From: Mesorhizobium sp. ZC-5
Lineage (GTDB): Bacteria; Pseudomonadota; Alphaproteobacteria; Rhizobiales; Rhizobiaceae
Assembly (NCBI RefSeq): GCF_025753855.1
Contig: NZ_JAOWPT010000003.1
Coordinates: 620,001-684,000 of the forward strand
Reading direction: 5' to 3'
DNA: 64,000 bases
The notes under the pieces are model-generated. The model did not search any database, was not told the origin of the DNA, and saw only the letters and a program-made list of their open reading frames with translations. A program made the translations under genes and the position numbers. Shown piece by piece: positions 42,005 through 53,556 of the stretch. Every line of letters begins with the position of its first letter. Within the stretch, counting starts at the first letter, position 1.

Positions 42005-44425
42005 ATGTCCGTAGCGGAAGGTTCGATACGCCGGTTTGCCCGGGCGGTATCGGATGCCGTGCTGGGGACCGCGTCGGACATCGTCACCACGCCCGAAGAC
42101 CTAAACACCTTCAGGATCAGCCAGATCGAAGCCTTCAGCACGGTGCGGCCGACGCTCGTGGCCTCCAACCTGCTCGGCACCTTCGTCGCCTGGAGCAGCC
42201 TCGGCAATTTATCCGGCAGCGCTCTGCTGACGGCCTGGTACGCGGTGATGGTCGCTCTCGTCCTCATCGACGTGATGACCGGGCCGCGCTTCTTCGGCTT
42301 TCACCCGACCGCCGAGAACGCGCCGGGATTTTATTGGCACTGCGTCCTGATGCGCCTTTTCTACGGTCTCGGCTGGGGTTGCGCCATGGCGCTTTTTTAT
42401 GCCGGATCCGGCCCTGACGCGCGCCTGGCGCTGACGGTCCTGGTCTCTGTCTTCCTCTGCTCGTCGGTGTTCGTTCTCGCCTACATACCGACGGCGGTGT
42501 ACGCCTTCACCATGCCGATCCTGGCCCTCTCGGCGCTCGCTTTCGCCATGGACGACGTGGGAGGGCATCGTTTCGAATTCGTGCTGATCGGCATCTTCTT
42601 CATCGCCTTTCCGTTCACGCTCTACCGCTACACGACATCGTTCGCCGAACGGTCGATGGCGCTGGTCAAGGTCGACGAGCAGAACCATCTCCTGAAACTG
42701 CTGCTCAACGACTTCGAGGCGCATTCGGATGACTGGCTGTGGCAGACCGACGCCACAATGCGGATTTCGCGCGTTTCGGACGCCTTTGCCAAGCAATCGG
42801 GCGTGAGCGTCGAGGAACTGTCCGGCATGGAACTCGACAGCTTCATCGCAGCCCATTCGCCGGAAAATCCGGACTGGGAGAGTGAGACGGCGCGTTCGCG
42901 CGAACTCATGCAGGCGCGCGAACCGTTTCGCGATCTCTCGATACAACTGAAATTCGGCGACAAGTACCAATGGTGGTCGGTGACGGGGACGCCGAGTTAC
43001 GACCGCCACGGCTCGTTCATCGGCTACCGCGGCATCGGCCGCGAGATCACCGAGCAGAAGAGCCAGCAGCTGGCGATGAAATTTCTCGCCCACCACGACA
43101 CGCTGACGGGCCTCGCCAACCGGGCGAGCTTCAACGCCGAGATCGAGCGCATACAACAGGCAAGTTCGCTGAAGGGCAGTCGCTTTGCGCTGATCATGTT
43201 CGACCTCGACGATTTCAAGGCCGTCAACGACACCGCCGGCCACGCTGTCGGCGACGCGGTGCTGCGCGCTGTCTGCAAGCGCATCGAAAAGACGCTGCCG
43301 CGCAACGCCTTTCTGGCACGGATCGGCGGCGACGAATTCGCCGCGGTGATCGAACTCTCCAGGGACAAGGATGTAGCCGAGGTCTGCAATCTCGCAGTCC
43401 GCGTCGTTGCCAGCGTGAGCCGTCCGATGCGGCTTGCCGAAGGCAGGTTCAAGGTAGGCGCCAGCGCCGGCATCGCATTGCTGCCGGACGACGGCGACGA
43501 TGTCGGCGCGGTCATGCAGCTCGCCGATATCGCGCTGTACAATGCCAAGGTCGACGGCAAGGAAAGGGTCTGCCTGGCCAGCGCGGAAGACGCCGCCGCC
43601 TATGCCTATCGCAAGCAGCTCGAGATCGATCTGCGCAAGGCCGTCGACGAGGATGCGCTGACGCTGTTCTTTCAGCCGGTCGTCGACGCCAGGACTGGAA
43701 AGACGATCCTGTTCGAGGCGCTGGCGCGGTGGAACCACCGCGAGTTCGGCATCATTCCGCCGGGCGAGTTCATCGGCATCGCCGAACAAACCGGCAGCAT
43801 TCAGGAAATCGGCGCATGGGCACTGAACGAAGCCTGCCGGCATGCCGCTACCTGGCCGGAAACGATCCGCGTGGCGGTCAACATCTCGCCGCGCCAGTTC
43901 AACCTCGACGAGTTGCCGCAAGTCGTGGCCGCTGCGCTGAACAAGAACGGCCTTGCCGCCGACAGGCTTGAGCTCGAGATCACCGAAAGTGCGTATCTCG
44001 GCGGCATCGACCAGGTGCGGGAAATCGTCGCCGACCTGCAGGGGCGCGGCATCACCATCGCGATGGACGATTTCGGCACCGGTTATTCGAGCCTTTCGTC
44101 GCTCCAGGACGTGCCGTTTGACAAGCTCAAGATCGATCAGTCGCTGATCGGACGCGGTCCCAAGGAGAAGCGCACCTTGAGCATCCTTCGCTCGATCGTC
44201 GCCATCGGCAAGGCGCTCGATCTGCAGGTGACAGCGGAAGGCGTCGAGACGGTGGAGCAGGCGGTGTTCCTGCGCGAACTCGGCTGCAACAGCCTGCAGG
44301 GATACGTCTTCAGCCCGCCGATGCCAGAAGGCGACGTGCCCGCCTATCTGCTGGCCGAAACCGCTCGTGGCAACCAGCCGTTCGAGGAAGCGCTCATCCA
44401 GCGCGGCAGGACCGCCGCGGCCTGA
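42005..44425 (+). CDS. Membrane PAS-GGDEF-EAL cyclic-di-GMP enzyme
   Basis: The 806-aa protein begins with a cytoplasmic segment and several hydrophobic helices (about 50-220, a MASE-like input module). It is followed by a PAS domain (about 240-370), a GGDEF domain with intact GGDEF at 441-445, and an EAL domain with an intact EAL at about 571-573, DDFGTGYSS and the EGVET loop. All the catalytic signatures for both synthesis and hydrolysis of c-di-GMP are present, so it could be bifunctional with its direction set by the sensor. GGAGGAGAGG gives a very strong ribosome binding site before ATG 42005. Confidence 0.93.
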   Translation: MSVAEGSIRRFARAVSDAVLGTASDIVTTPEDLNTFRISQIEAFSTVRPTLVASNLLGTFVAWSSLGNLSGSALLTAWYAVMVALVLIDVMTGPRFFGFHPTAENAPGFYWHCVLMRLFYGLGWGCAMALFYAGSGPDARLALTVLVSVFLCSSVFVLAYIPTAVYAFTMPILALSALAFAMDDVGGHRFEFVLIGIFFIAFPFTLYRYTTSFAERSMALVKVDEQNHLLKLLLNDFEAHSDDWLWQTDATMRISRVSDAFAKQSGVSVEELSGMELDSFIAAHSPENPDWESETARSRELMQAREPFRDLSIQLKFGDKYQWWSVTGTPSYDRHGSFIGYRGIGREITEQKSQQLAMKFLAHHDTLTGLANRASFNAEIERIQQASSLKGSRFALIMFDLDDFKAVNDTAGHAVGDAVLRAVCKRIEKTLPRNAFLARIGGDEFAAVIELSRDKDVAEVCNLAVRVVASVSRPMRLAEGRFKVGASAGIALLPDDGDDVGAVMQLADIALYNAKVDGKERVCLASAEDAAAYAYRKQLEIDLRKAVDEDALTLFFQPVVDARTGKTILFEALARWNHREFGIIPPGEFIGIAEQTGSIQEIGAWALNEACRHAATWPETIRVAVNISPRQFNLDELPQVVAAALNKNGLAADRLELEITESAYLGGIDQVREIVADLQGRGITIAMDDFGTGYSSLSSLQDVPFDKLKIDQSLIGRGPKEKRTLSILRSIVAIGKALDLQVTAEGVETVEQAVFLRELGCNSLQGYVFSPPMPEGDVPAYLLAETARGNQPFEEALIQRGRTAAA

Positions 44426-44544
44426 TCCGTTCGCCGGCGAACATTCACGCTGCCGTCACGCACTCCTGCTGGACTCGGGAAAATTTCGGCGCGAAACTTG
44501 TCGTTTCGACGTCGATTTCCAACTCAGGCAACCAGGAGAAAACC

Positions 44545-46524
<1,980 letters not shown>

Positions 46525-46631
46525 CGCGTGAAGCTGCCTGCATCTGCTCGACATCGGCGGCCGGTCTCTGCTAGAAACCGGTCGCTTTCGAGAGGCGCGG
46601 ACCATTTGGGGTAACCTTTAGGGAGGGGAAG

Positions 46632-47249
46632 ATGCCAGAAGAGCTACTTGCGGAACTCACAATCGGTGACCATGAATTTTTAAACAATGAGCGTATCCAA
46701 ACTGGCAGACTCCGGGTGTTGGCGAACTCTACATGGCAGGTGAGGCATGGTTGCCAAGTGTACATCGAGTGCCAGGTGCTTACGCTCGATGGGAGCCTTA
46801 CCCTGGATGTTCGCGGCGAGAACGGCGTGGACGGGATCAATGGTAGTCCGGATCGGCCAGGGTGGCTCAGCGGTCCACCAGAGGACCATAGAGCGGCGTG
46901 CTGGAATTGGTGGCTGGCCGTGAACACGGAGAACAAGAGCGAGGAAGGCGTCGACGCGACTCCCGGCACCGACGGGGGCGACGGCGGTATGCTGACAATA
47001 CGCTATGTAAAGACGGGAACCGGAACTGATCTGGGTTCAATCAAAGACCCCCTTACAAGCGGCGGTATGCCCGGCAAGCCCGCTTACGGCAGCAAGGGCC
47101 AACTGATGGTTTGTGGTGCGCCCTACCACCCGCACCTCAAGGGCCACGTAAGGCAACGACCAAACGGTCGAGACTGGTACGGCCAACCAGGGCGGCCGGG
47201 AGAAGTTGTAATTGAACGCATCACAAGCGTCGTCGCCTGGCCGAGCTAA
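46632..47249 (+). CDS. Orphan Gly-rich protein with collagen-like Gly-x-x stretches
   Basis: The 205-aa protein has no signal peptide and no domain I recognise. Residues 10-60 look beta-rich (LRVLANSTWQVRHGCQVYIECQVL). Several Gly-x-x segments follow: GENGVDGINGSPDRPG (about 62-77), TDGGDGG (about 113-119), GGMPGKPAYGSKG (about 143-155) and GQPGRPGEVVIERI (about 184-197). A strand-and-glycine-loop pattern like a beta-solenoid is possible. The base composition is visibly more AT-rich than the genes on both sides, suggesting later acquisition. GGGAGGGGAAG precedes the ATG, a strong Shine-Dalgarno. Function unknown. Confidence 0.65.
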   Translation: MPEELLAELTIGDHEFLNNERIQTGRLRVLANSTWQVRHGCQVYIECQVLTLDGSLTLDVRGENGVDGINGSPDRPGWLSGPPEDHRAACWNWWLAVNTENKSEEGVDATPGTDGGDGGMLTIRYVKTGTGTDLGSIKDPLTSGGMPGKPAYGSKGQLMVCGAPYHPHLKGHVRQRPNGRDWYGQPGRPGEVVIERITSVVAWPS

Positions 47250-47454
47250 CGGGCGGTTGCAAGCGCTTGGCTGAAGGCGGCTTCGAAGCGCTGCGGGACG
47301 ACACCGTGCAATCTCCGTGAAAGCGGCCTGCATCCGGGTGATCGCGTCACACGCAAGGCTCCGAGCCGACTTCACACACAACCGTTCCGAAGCATCCGGC
47401 GGTCGCGTGCCCGCCGCTGGATCGCCAGATGCCGGGCGCGAAGGCGGAACGAGC

Positions 47455-48936
47455 ATGGATCAGCAGGTCGACAACACCAAGCCTCCGGCATCCGAGCTGG
47501 TTCTGTCTCAGCAGCAGAAGAATGTCGTGATCGGCGGCGTGCTTCTTGCCATGCTGCTCGCCGCGCTCGACCAGACGATCGTGGCTCCCGCCATGCCGAC
47601 GATCGGCAGCGCGCTCGGCCATGCCCAGTACCTGCCGTGGATCGTGACGGCCTATCTGCTGGCGGCTACCGCGCTGGCGCCGCTCTATGGGAGGATTTCG
47701 GACATTTACGGCCGCCGCCCGACCATCATGGTGGCGATCGCGATATTCCTTGCCGGCTCCGTCATCAGCGCGATTGCGCCGGACATGCTGACGCTGATCA
47801 TCGGCCGCGCCGTTCAGGGCATCGGCGGCGGCGGGCTCTTCACCATGTCGCAGACGATCATCGGCGATCTGGTGCCGCCGCGCGAGCGGGCGCTCTACGC
47901 GGGCTGGATCTCCGGCATGTGGGCGGTCGCCAGCATCGCCGGGCCGCTGCTTGGCGGCGCTTTCGCCGAGCATCTGCACTGGTCTCTGATCTTCTGGATC
48001 AACCTGCCGCTCGGCGTCGTCGCGGTCCTGACCATCAACGGGCCGCTGAAGCGCCTGCCTGTCGCCGGCCGTCGCCACAGCATAGACGGCTGGAGCGCGG
48101 CGCTGCTGATCGTCGCCACCTCGCTTCTGCTGCTCGCCCTCAACTGGGGCGGCAGCACCTATCCGTGGAGATCGCCGGAAATTCTCGGGTTGCTTGGCGG
48201 CTCCGTGCTGGGTTTCGCCGCACTCGGCATCCGCCTTGTGAAGGCATCCGAGCCGCTGATCTCGCTCGAAATCCTCGGCAACCGGGTGGTGCTGTTCGGC
48301 ACGCTTGGCGTCTTCATGCTTCAGGGCGCCAACATCGGCCTTGCGGTCTACCTGCCCGTCTATCTGGAATCGGTGCAAGGATTGACGGCGGGCGAGTCCG
48401 GACTGGGGCTGCTGTCGCTGCTGCTCGGCACCGTGGCCGGTGCGTCTATGAGCGGCCGCCTGACGGCGAAGCTCGTCCACTACAAGCGCATCGCTCTCTT
48501 CGGCATCTGCATCAGCGTCGCCGCGGTGATCGTGCTCGCTGTCGTGGCGGCGAGTGCGCCGCTCTGGCAGATCGAAGTCCTGCTCGCCATCGTCGGCATC
48601 GGTTCGGGCACGGTATTTCCCGTCACCACCGTCTCGGTGCAGAACGCCGTCGACCGCGCCCATCTTGGCGTCGCCACCGGCGTGCTCACCTTCCTGCGTT
48701 CGCTCGGCAGCGCGCTCGGCGTCGCGGTGCTGGGCGCGGTCGCCCTCGGCTACGGCATTCCGCTCGCCGGCGAAGCGATGCGCCATCACGCGGCCGCCGG
48801 TTCCGGCGACGGTTTTGCGATGATCTATTTCGTCTGTGCGCTGATGCTGGTCCTCGGGCTGGTGTCGCTGGTCCTGATGCCGGAGAAGCCGCTGCGGGGA
48901 TCTGCCGACAACACGCCACCGCCCATGGAGGGCTGA
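47455..48936 (+). CDS. MFS drug-resistance exporter, EmrB/QacA type
   Basis: The 493-aa inner-membrane protein has 14 predicted helices. The family motif D1 is LDQTIVAPAMPTIG (near residue 40), motif A is LYGRISDIYGRRP (near 75-87), and motif C-like AVASIAGPLLGGAF (antiporter signature) is near 160. It is probably a proton-driven exporter of toxic organics. The start at 47455 (MDQQVDNTKPP) is preferred to 47317, which would add a long non-membrane leader. No TolC or adaptor partner lies next to it. Confidence 0.9.
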   Translation: MDQQVDNTKPPASELVLSQQQKNVVIGGVLLAMLLAALDQTIVAPAMPTIGSALGHAQYLPWIVTAYLLAATALAPLYGRISDIYGRRPTIMVAIAIFLAGSVISAIAPDMLTLIIGRAVQGIGGGGLFTMSQTIIGDLVPPRERALYAGWISGMWAVASIAGPLLGGAFAEHLHWSLIFWINLPLGVVAVLTINGPLKRLPVAGRRHSIDGWSAALLIVATSLLLLALNWGGSTYPWRSPEILGLLGGSVLGFAALGIRLVKASEPLISLEILGNRVVLFGTLGVFMLQGANIGLAVYLPVYLESVQGLTAGESGLGLLSLLLGTVAGASMSGRLTAKLVHYKRIALFGICISVAAVIVLAVVAASAPLWQIEVLLAIVGIGSGTVFPVTTVSVQNAVDRAHLGVATGVLTFLRSLGSALGVAVLGAVALGYGIPLAGEAMRHHAAAGSGDGFAMIYFVCALMLVLGLVSLVLMPEKPLRGSADNTPPPMEG

Positions 48937-48966
48937 GGCAGGCATTGTCCGGCGCGAACTGGTCTC

Positions 48967-49944
48967 CTACGGGGTGCCGCGAATGATCGGCATGATCAGA
49001 TCCAGCCGGTCGGTGGAGATGCCGCCAGAATAGCCGGCCGGAAGCTGCCTGACCGTTTCCGGATCGTTCAGCCCGTCGGAAAAGCCACCGCCATGATAGG
49101 GGCCGAGCAGATAGACGCGCGTGCCCGCTGCCTCCATGCGGTCGAGGAAGCGGTCCGGCCAGCCCCACAGCCACGGCGCGATGTTTATCGGGATGAGCAA
49201 TGACGTTCCCCGGCAGGATTCCGGCACGTAGCCGCTCCAGCCGAGCCCTGCATAACGTAGGACGCAGTGCATCAGCGTCTTTCGCGACAGCACGCGCTGG
49301 TCGGGCAGGGCCGCCTTGACGGTGTCGACGGGGGTGTTGCCGCCATAGACGGTGTGCAGCCTGCGTTCATCGGGTGGCAGCGTCGTCAGGTAGGCGGCAA
49401 GCTTCTCGCCCTCGGAGGCATCATTGCTCTTAACGTTGATATGGAAGGCGCGGCCGGGAAATTGCGAAAAAACCTCGTCGAGCGAGGGCATCAGACCGAC
49501 GCCCTTGCCCCGGAACGGAAATGTCTTGCCGCTGTCCGCGGTGTAGCCGTAACCGACATCCAGCTTCTTCAACTCGGCCATGGAATGCTCGCGGGTGACG
49601 CCGCTGCCTTCGGTACGGCAGTCGAGCGTCCAGTCGTGGAACACGGCGAACTTCCCGTCGGTGGTCGGGTGCACATCGAGTTCCAGCACGTCGGCGCCCG
49701 CGGCGAACGCCGCTTCCATCGAACGAATCGTGTTTTCCAGATAGTCGTGCCGCGGCGGCAGCATGCGTTCGGCGGTGCAGGTGTCGCCGGTCAGCCCCTC
49801 GCGGCTGTATTCCTGCGCCAGGCCGCGATGCGCAAGGATGACAGGCTTGCCGGCGGGACGGCTGGAAAGCAGCGACGTGTTGTTCAGATAGACGGCACCG
49901 GCGATCGCCAGCAGCGATAGGAGTGCGACGGTGCGCTTGCGCAT
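48967..49944 (-). CDS. Glycerophosphodiester phosphodiesterase family protein
   Basis: The 325-aa exported enzyme has an N-terminal hydrophobic signal (5-22) and a GDPD TIM barrel. Motifs present: VILAHRG (His of the catalytic pair, near 36), ENTIRSMEAAFAAGADVLELDVHPTTDG (Glu-Asn and ELD metal ligands), and FHDWTLDCRTEGSG (second His). GDPDs hydrolyse deacylated phospholipids to glycerol-3-phosphate. The start at 49944 has GAGAGG upstream. It is divergent from the repeat-protein gene. Confidence 0.88.
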   Translation of the reverse strand: MRKRTVALLSLLAIAGAVYLNNTSLLSSRPAGKPVILAHRGLAQEYSREGLTGDTCTAERMLPPRHDYLENTIRSMEAAFAAGADVLELDVHPTTDGKFAVFHDWTLDCRTEGSGVTREHSMAELKKLDVGYGYTADSGKTFPFRGKGVGLMPSLDEVFSQFPGRAFHINVKSNDASEGEKLAAYLTTLPPDERRLHTVYGGNTPVDTVKAALPDQRVLSRKTLMHCVLRYAGLGWSGYVPESCRGTSLLIPINIAPWLWGWPDRFLDRMEAAGTRVYLLGPYHGGGFSDGLNDPETVRQLPAGYSGGISTDRLDLIMPIIRGTP

Positions 49945-50130
49945 GAAATGCCTCTCACGGGAATCTGGGCGCCAGCCTAAATATCGATGCGGCGATTTCG
50001 CGGCTGTGACACGGTTGTCCAGGGGCAATCGAAACCGGCCGGATTGTTTCGCCAACCGGTTGCAGTTGACGGAACGTCGCTACTTGGCGATGATCTGCCT
50101 TGGGTTGGGGCATGCACGAGGACTGTGCAC

Positions 50131-51492
50131 ATGACGGAAGTCGGCTCCATGGCGGCAGGTCGTGCCGCGGATCGTGGCTCGGTAGCGGGTTATTCAGGCG
50201 AGAGCATGGGATCCTCCAGGTCCTCGTCAACATCCTCCTCGAGCACATCCGGTTCATCCAAAAGTTCCAGCTCCCGCTCCGATTCGGGGTCGTTCGGGGA
50301 AGGTTCGATGGCTGCCGGCCGCGCGGCGGATCGCGGCTCGGTCGCTGGTTATTCTGGCGACAGCCGGCAGGGCAGCGGTTCCAGCTCCCGCTCCGATTCG
50401 GGGTCGTTCGGGGAAGGCTCGATCGCCGCTGGCCGTGCCGCGGACCGCGCTTCGGTCGCCGGCTATTCGGGCGACAGCAAGGCTAGCCGGGATCGGGCGT
50501 CGTTTGACGCAACGGTCAATTCGATGGCCGCCGCCCGCGCTGCCGACAGAAGATCGGTTCCGGGGTATTCCGCCGATTCCAGGCCGTCAGTTTCATCCGT
50601 CGAAAGGGCGCGCGTAACCGACGCCTACGCGGAATACGCGAGGTCCATGCTCCAGGCCGGGGTGACCCTGTCGGGAAAACCCATCGGGGTCACCAATGAA
50701 GGTCTGCTCGATACCGTGACGAATTCGGTGTCCGATTTCATCAACGAAGCGGTTGAACCGGTGACGAAAGCATTGGGGCCTATCTCATACGCGATATCGG
50801 GACTGTCCATGGTGCCGGACATCACCAAACTGAGCGGGCTTGCCTATGCGAGTTCCGTTCTGAACAGGGCCAAGCCCCTTCATTCAGCGACCATAAGGTC
50901 GATCTGGAACGCAAGCACGGTGGATCAGGCCCAGGGCTTCCTCAAGACCGGGCAGGCCAAAACCGCGATGCAAACCGCATCCGAATTTGCCGAAAGGGTG
51001 GGAAAAATATCGACCGGTTTGAGCATTTCCCTGGTCGGCCTCGCGGCGGCGCTCGAATACCAGTCCACCGGCAGCACGCTGAAAGCCACGGGCACACTCA
51101 CGGCCGAAACGGTCGACGCGGGCATTGGCGCCCTGGTGACGGCCGGTGCGGCGTGGGGTGCGGCGGTAGGGGCACCGGCCGCCGGTGTGGGAGCGCTTCC
51201 GGGCGGTGTGATCGGCGGGTTGATCGGCGCCGGCACGTATCTGGCGGCTTCCCAGTCCGATTGGTATCAGGATGCAAAGAAGTCGATCAAAACGGGGACG
51301 GAATCGTTGCTGAACGGATTTTCCTGGACCGCGGCGGAAGAGGCCTTTGCGCCCTATGCGCAAATGCAGACATCACCGGGGTTCAGCTATGGGCTTGGCT
51401 ATCGGTTTGGCGAATGGCTGGCTGGAAAGGATACTGAACCGACTACCGGGATGTCGGAGTTCGACGACCGCGACGGACATAACCGCCGCTGA
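50131..51492 (+). CDS. Ser/Gly repeat protein with uncharged hydrophobic hairpin-like segment (putative toxin-like)
   Basis: This 453-aa protein matches no family I recognise. Residues 6-25, 59-78, 97-116 and 131-150 are four copies of S-(M/I)-AA-(G/A)-RAADR-x-SV-x-GYS-x-(E/D)-S. The first three are separated by Ser-rich disordered linkers including SRSDSGSFGEG twice. Residues 155-325 look helical. Residues 330-373 form a 44-residue Gly/Ala/Val run with just one charged or strongly polar exception at its edge, broken by Pro349 and Pro357, like a helical hairpin. A basic amphipathic stretch follows. There is no signal peptide. ATG 50131 (GAGGA upstream) is preferred to 49987. A four-TM protein follows directly. 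Disordered Gly/Ser N-terminus plus C-terminal hydrophobic hairpin is the plan of pore-forming colicins; this is inference from architecture. Confidence 0.65.
   Translation: MTEVGSMAAGRAADRGSVAGYSGESMGSSRSSSTSSSSTSGSSKSSSSRSDSGSFGEGSMAAGRAADRGSVAGYSGDSRQGSGSSSRSDSGSFGEGSIAAGRAADRASVAGYSGDSKASRDRASFDATVNSMAAARAADRRSVPGYSADSRPSVSSVERARVTDAYAEYARSMLQAGVTLSGKPIGVTNEGLLDTVTNSVSDFINEAVEPVTKALGPISYAISGLSMVPDITKLSGLAYASSVLNRAKPLHSATIRSIWNASTVDQAQGFLKTGQAKTAMQTASEFAERVGKISTGLSISLVGLAAALEYQSTGSTLKATGTLTAETVDAGIGALVTAGAAWGAAVGAPAAGVGALPGGVIGGLIGAGTYLAASQSDWYQDAKKSIKTGTESLLNGFSWTAAEEAFAPYAQMQTSPGFSYGLGYRFGEWLAGKDTEPTTGMSEFDDRDGHNRR
50264..50417 (+). repeat. Exact 40-bp direct repeat inside the Ser/Gly repeat gene
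   Basis: Bases 50264-50303 recur identically at 50378-50417, 114 bp (38 codons) apart, encoding the SSSRSDSGSFGEG linkers. Identity at all codon positions points to a recent in-frame duplication, so copy number may vary between strains. Confidence 0.9.
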
Positions 51493-51523
51493 TGGATATG
51501 GCGCGGGACGGGTCCATATTGTC

Positions 51524-52192
51524 GTGAAACTGATCGAGGATATCCAGGATAGGCTGGTTCGCCGGCACTTCTACCGCTCGCCCGGCGAAGCCGTGTTCTT
51601 TTCGGATAGCCACGGCAATGCGGTGGACGAAACCGGCAAGCCTCTTTTCTATCGCGACGGCGCCTTGTGGTATGTCGGCGCGGCGCATCAGTCGGAAAAG
51701 TTCAAGAGGAGCATCTTCGCTATGCTGCTGGTGGCAATGCTGGTCCCGATCGTCCTTCTGATAAACAGGTCGCCGAATTCGATCGCCTGGGCCGTGGTTG
51801 TTTTTGCTGGCGTCATATCGCTGCTCCTCTTTGCATTTTTCCGGTCCAGAAAAGAGCAGGCCGCCGATATGTCGGAAGGGAGGACCTTCAGGAGAATCAC
51901 CTACACGGAATTCCGAAGAAAATTTTTCGGATACAATTCTTCCGTCAGGACGTTCTCGTATGGCGGTTTTTTCGCCCTGAGCTTCGCCTGCATTTTCACG
52001 CTGACCGCATTGCTGCTCTCGCACGGCGCCGTGCAATATCTGTTCGTGTTCGCATTCCTGGCAATGGCGGCTTTTCTCGTCCTCGCCCTCTACTCGCTGG
52101 CCGTCAGGAAGGCATGGGAGCGGTATCGCGCCAGCCACGGCCTGGCTGCCGAGGATTTCATCCGCCCGACCGGAGAAGCGTTGCCGCGGTGA
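51524..52192 (+). CDS. Four-TM membrane protein paired with the Ser/Gly repeat protein
   Basis: The 222-aa product has a soluble N-terminal domain (1-60) and four hydrophobic helices at about 63-80, 86-106, 147-166 and 170-194. A basic cytoplasmic-type loop (107-145) lies between pairs. I see no ATG in frame near the start; GTG 51524 is the best candidate, 32 bp after the upstream stop, with GGGACGGG before it. Longer starts lie inside the preceding gene. Position and topology would suit an immunity protein for a membrane-acting toxin, or a secretion/anchoring partner. No family recognised. Confidence 0.65.
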   Translation: MKLIEDIQDRLVRRHFYRSPGEAVFFSDSHGNAVDETGKPLFYRDGALWYVGAAHQSEKFKRSIFAMLLVAMLVPIVLLINRSPNSIAWAVVVFAGVISLLLFAFFRSRKEQAADMSEGRTFRRITYTEFRRKFFGYNSSVRTFSYGGFFALSFACIFTLTALLLSHGAVQYLFVFAFLAMAAFLVLALYSLAVRKAWERYRASHGLAAEDFIRPTGEALPR

Positions 52193-52204
52193 CCGCCAAA
52201 CGGC

Positions 52205-53461
52205 TCACGCCTTGTAGATCACCTGGCGAACGTCGATGTATTCGGCGCGGAAGCCGGCTTCGCAGTAGTGGAGGTAGAACTCCCACAGCTTCTTGAAGCG
52301 GTCGTCGAAGCCGAGCGGCACGATCTTTTCCCACGACGCCCAGAAGCGGGTGCGCCATTCGGCCAGCGTGCGGGCATAATCCTGCGGGAAGGCGCGTTCG
52401 CGCAGGAACGACAGCCCTTGCTCGGCGCCAAGCGATTTCAGGATCGCCGGCGTCGGTAGCATGCCGCCCGGAAACACGTAGCGCTGGATGAAGTCCGGCC
52501 GCTTGCGGTAGGTCGGGTAGGCGGCCTCGTTGATGGTGATGATCTGCAGCCCGGCCATGCCGCCCGCTCTCAGGCACTCCTTCACCTTGCCGAAGAACAC
52601 CGGCCAGTATTTTTCGCCGACCGCCTCGAACATCTCGATCGAGGCGATGCGGTCGTATTTGCCTGTCTCGTCGCGATAATCCTGCAGCTTGATCTCGACC
52701 TTGTCGTTCAGCCCGGCCTTGGCGATGCGCTCGCGGGCGAAATCGTGCTGCTCGCGGCTGATGGTGAGCCCGGTCACCTTGCAGCCGATCTCGCGGGCGA
52801 CGAATTCGGCGAAACCGCCCCAGCCGCAGCCGATCTCGAGCACATGGTCGCCGGACCCGATGCCGACGTCGCGCGCCAACGCCCGGTACTTGGCGTTCTG
52901 CGCGCTTTCCAGATCGTTGGCGCCCGCCGAAAACAGCGCCGACGAATAGGTCATCGTCGGGTCCAGCCACTGTTTGTAGAACTGGTTGCCGAGATCGTAG
53001 TGCGCGGAAATGTTGCGCTTCGAGCCGTGCCTGGTGTTCTCGTTCAGCCAGTGGCGGATGCGCTGCACAGTGATCAGCAGCCAGTTGGCGCCGCCAGCGA
53101 CCCTTTCGCCGGCTTCGTTGTTGACGACGAAGAGTTCGAGGAAGCTGGTGACGTCCGGGCTTTCCCAGTCGCCGTCCATGTAGGATTCGGCAACCCCGAT
53201 CGTGCCGCCGGCAAAGGCCCGGCCGGGCAGGTTCCAGTTGTTGAGGATGAGTTCGGCTTCGGGGCCGGGGGCATTGCCGCCGACGATGACCGACCGCCCG
53301 TCCGGCATGCGGATGGTGAGCGAGCCGCGCGGCAGGCCCATGCCCGCGGAAAGCACCATCCTGGCCTTGGCGGGAAGTCCCCTCGATATTTCCGCCAGAT
53401 TTTCCGCGGTGAGCCGCACCGGCGCGCTCCACGCGATTCCGTCAGTCCGATCCTTTTCCAT
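52205..53461 (-). CDS. Cyclopropane-fatty-acyl-phospholipid synthase family methyltransferase
   Basis: The 418-aa SAM-dependent enzyme adds a methylene or methyl group to double bonds of membrane phospholipid acyl chains. The N-terminal lipid-binding domain is at 1-150, the SAM-binding motif VLEIGCGWGG at 207-216, a YDLGNQFYKQWLD segment at about 155-167, and the C-terminal part contains the active-site region RYVFPGGMLP. The start at 53461 is preferred to 53482, although Shine-Dalgarno support is modest. It is the last gene of a row with the DUF1365 and FAD-oxidoreductase genes. Confidence 0.9.
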   Translation of the reverse strand: MEKDRTDGIAWSAPVRLTAENLAEISRGLPAKARMVLSAGMGLPRGSLTIRMPDGRSVIVGGNAPGPEAELILNNWNLPGRAFAGGTIGVAESYMDGDWESPDVTSFLELFVVNNEAGERVAGGANWLLITVQRIRHWLNENTRHGSKRNISAHYDLGNQFYKQWLDPTMTYSSALFSAGANDLESAQNAKYRALARDVGIGSGDHVLEIGCGWGGFAEFVAREIGCKVTGLTISREQHDFARERIAKAGLNDKVEIKLQDYRDETGKYDRIASIEMFEAVGEKYWPVFFGKVKECLRAGGMAGLQIITINEAAYPTYRKRPDFIQRYVFPGGMLPTPAILKSLGAEQGLSFLRERAFPQDYARTLAEWRTRFWASWEKIVPLGFDDRFKKLWEFYLHYCEAGFRAEYIDVRQVIYKA

Positions 53462-53556
53462 CGTCCAACCCTGTGGGCGCAAAGCCGCCCGATCTTGCCC
53501 CTCTCAACAGCAAATACCCCTCCCGAAGCATCTGCCCTCGGGAAAGGTTTGCAAGG

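Noticed and set aside
47347-48945. A 532-codon minus-strand frame opposite the MFS exporter
   Set aside because: Arg/Gln/Asp-rich antisense translation with no domain; the plus-strand protein has 14 TM helices and family motifs.
49987-50130. Longer start (49987) for the Ser/Gly repeat protein
   Set aside because: The extra 48 residues are unlike the rest and overlap the divergent promoter region; ATG 50131 has GAGGA upstream and starts the repeat pattern.
50131-50600. CRISPR-like repeats
   Set aside because: The repeats are in frame and code for similar peptides, spacers are not of uniform size and no cas genes are present.
51347-51523. Upstream starts for the four-TM protein inside the preceding gene
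   Set aside because: They would overlap the C-terminal 145 bases of the repeat-protein gene in another frame and add a Cys/Arg-rich leader; GTG 51524 is simpler.
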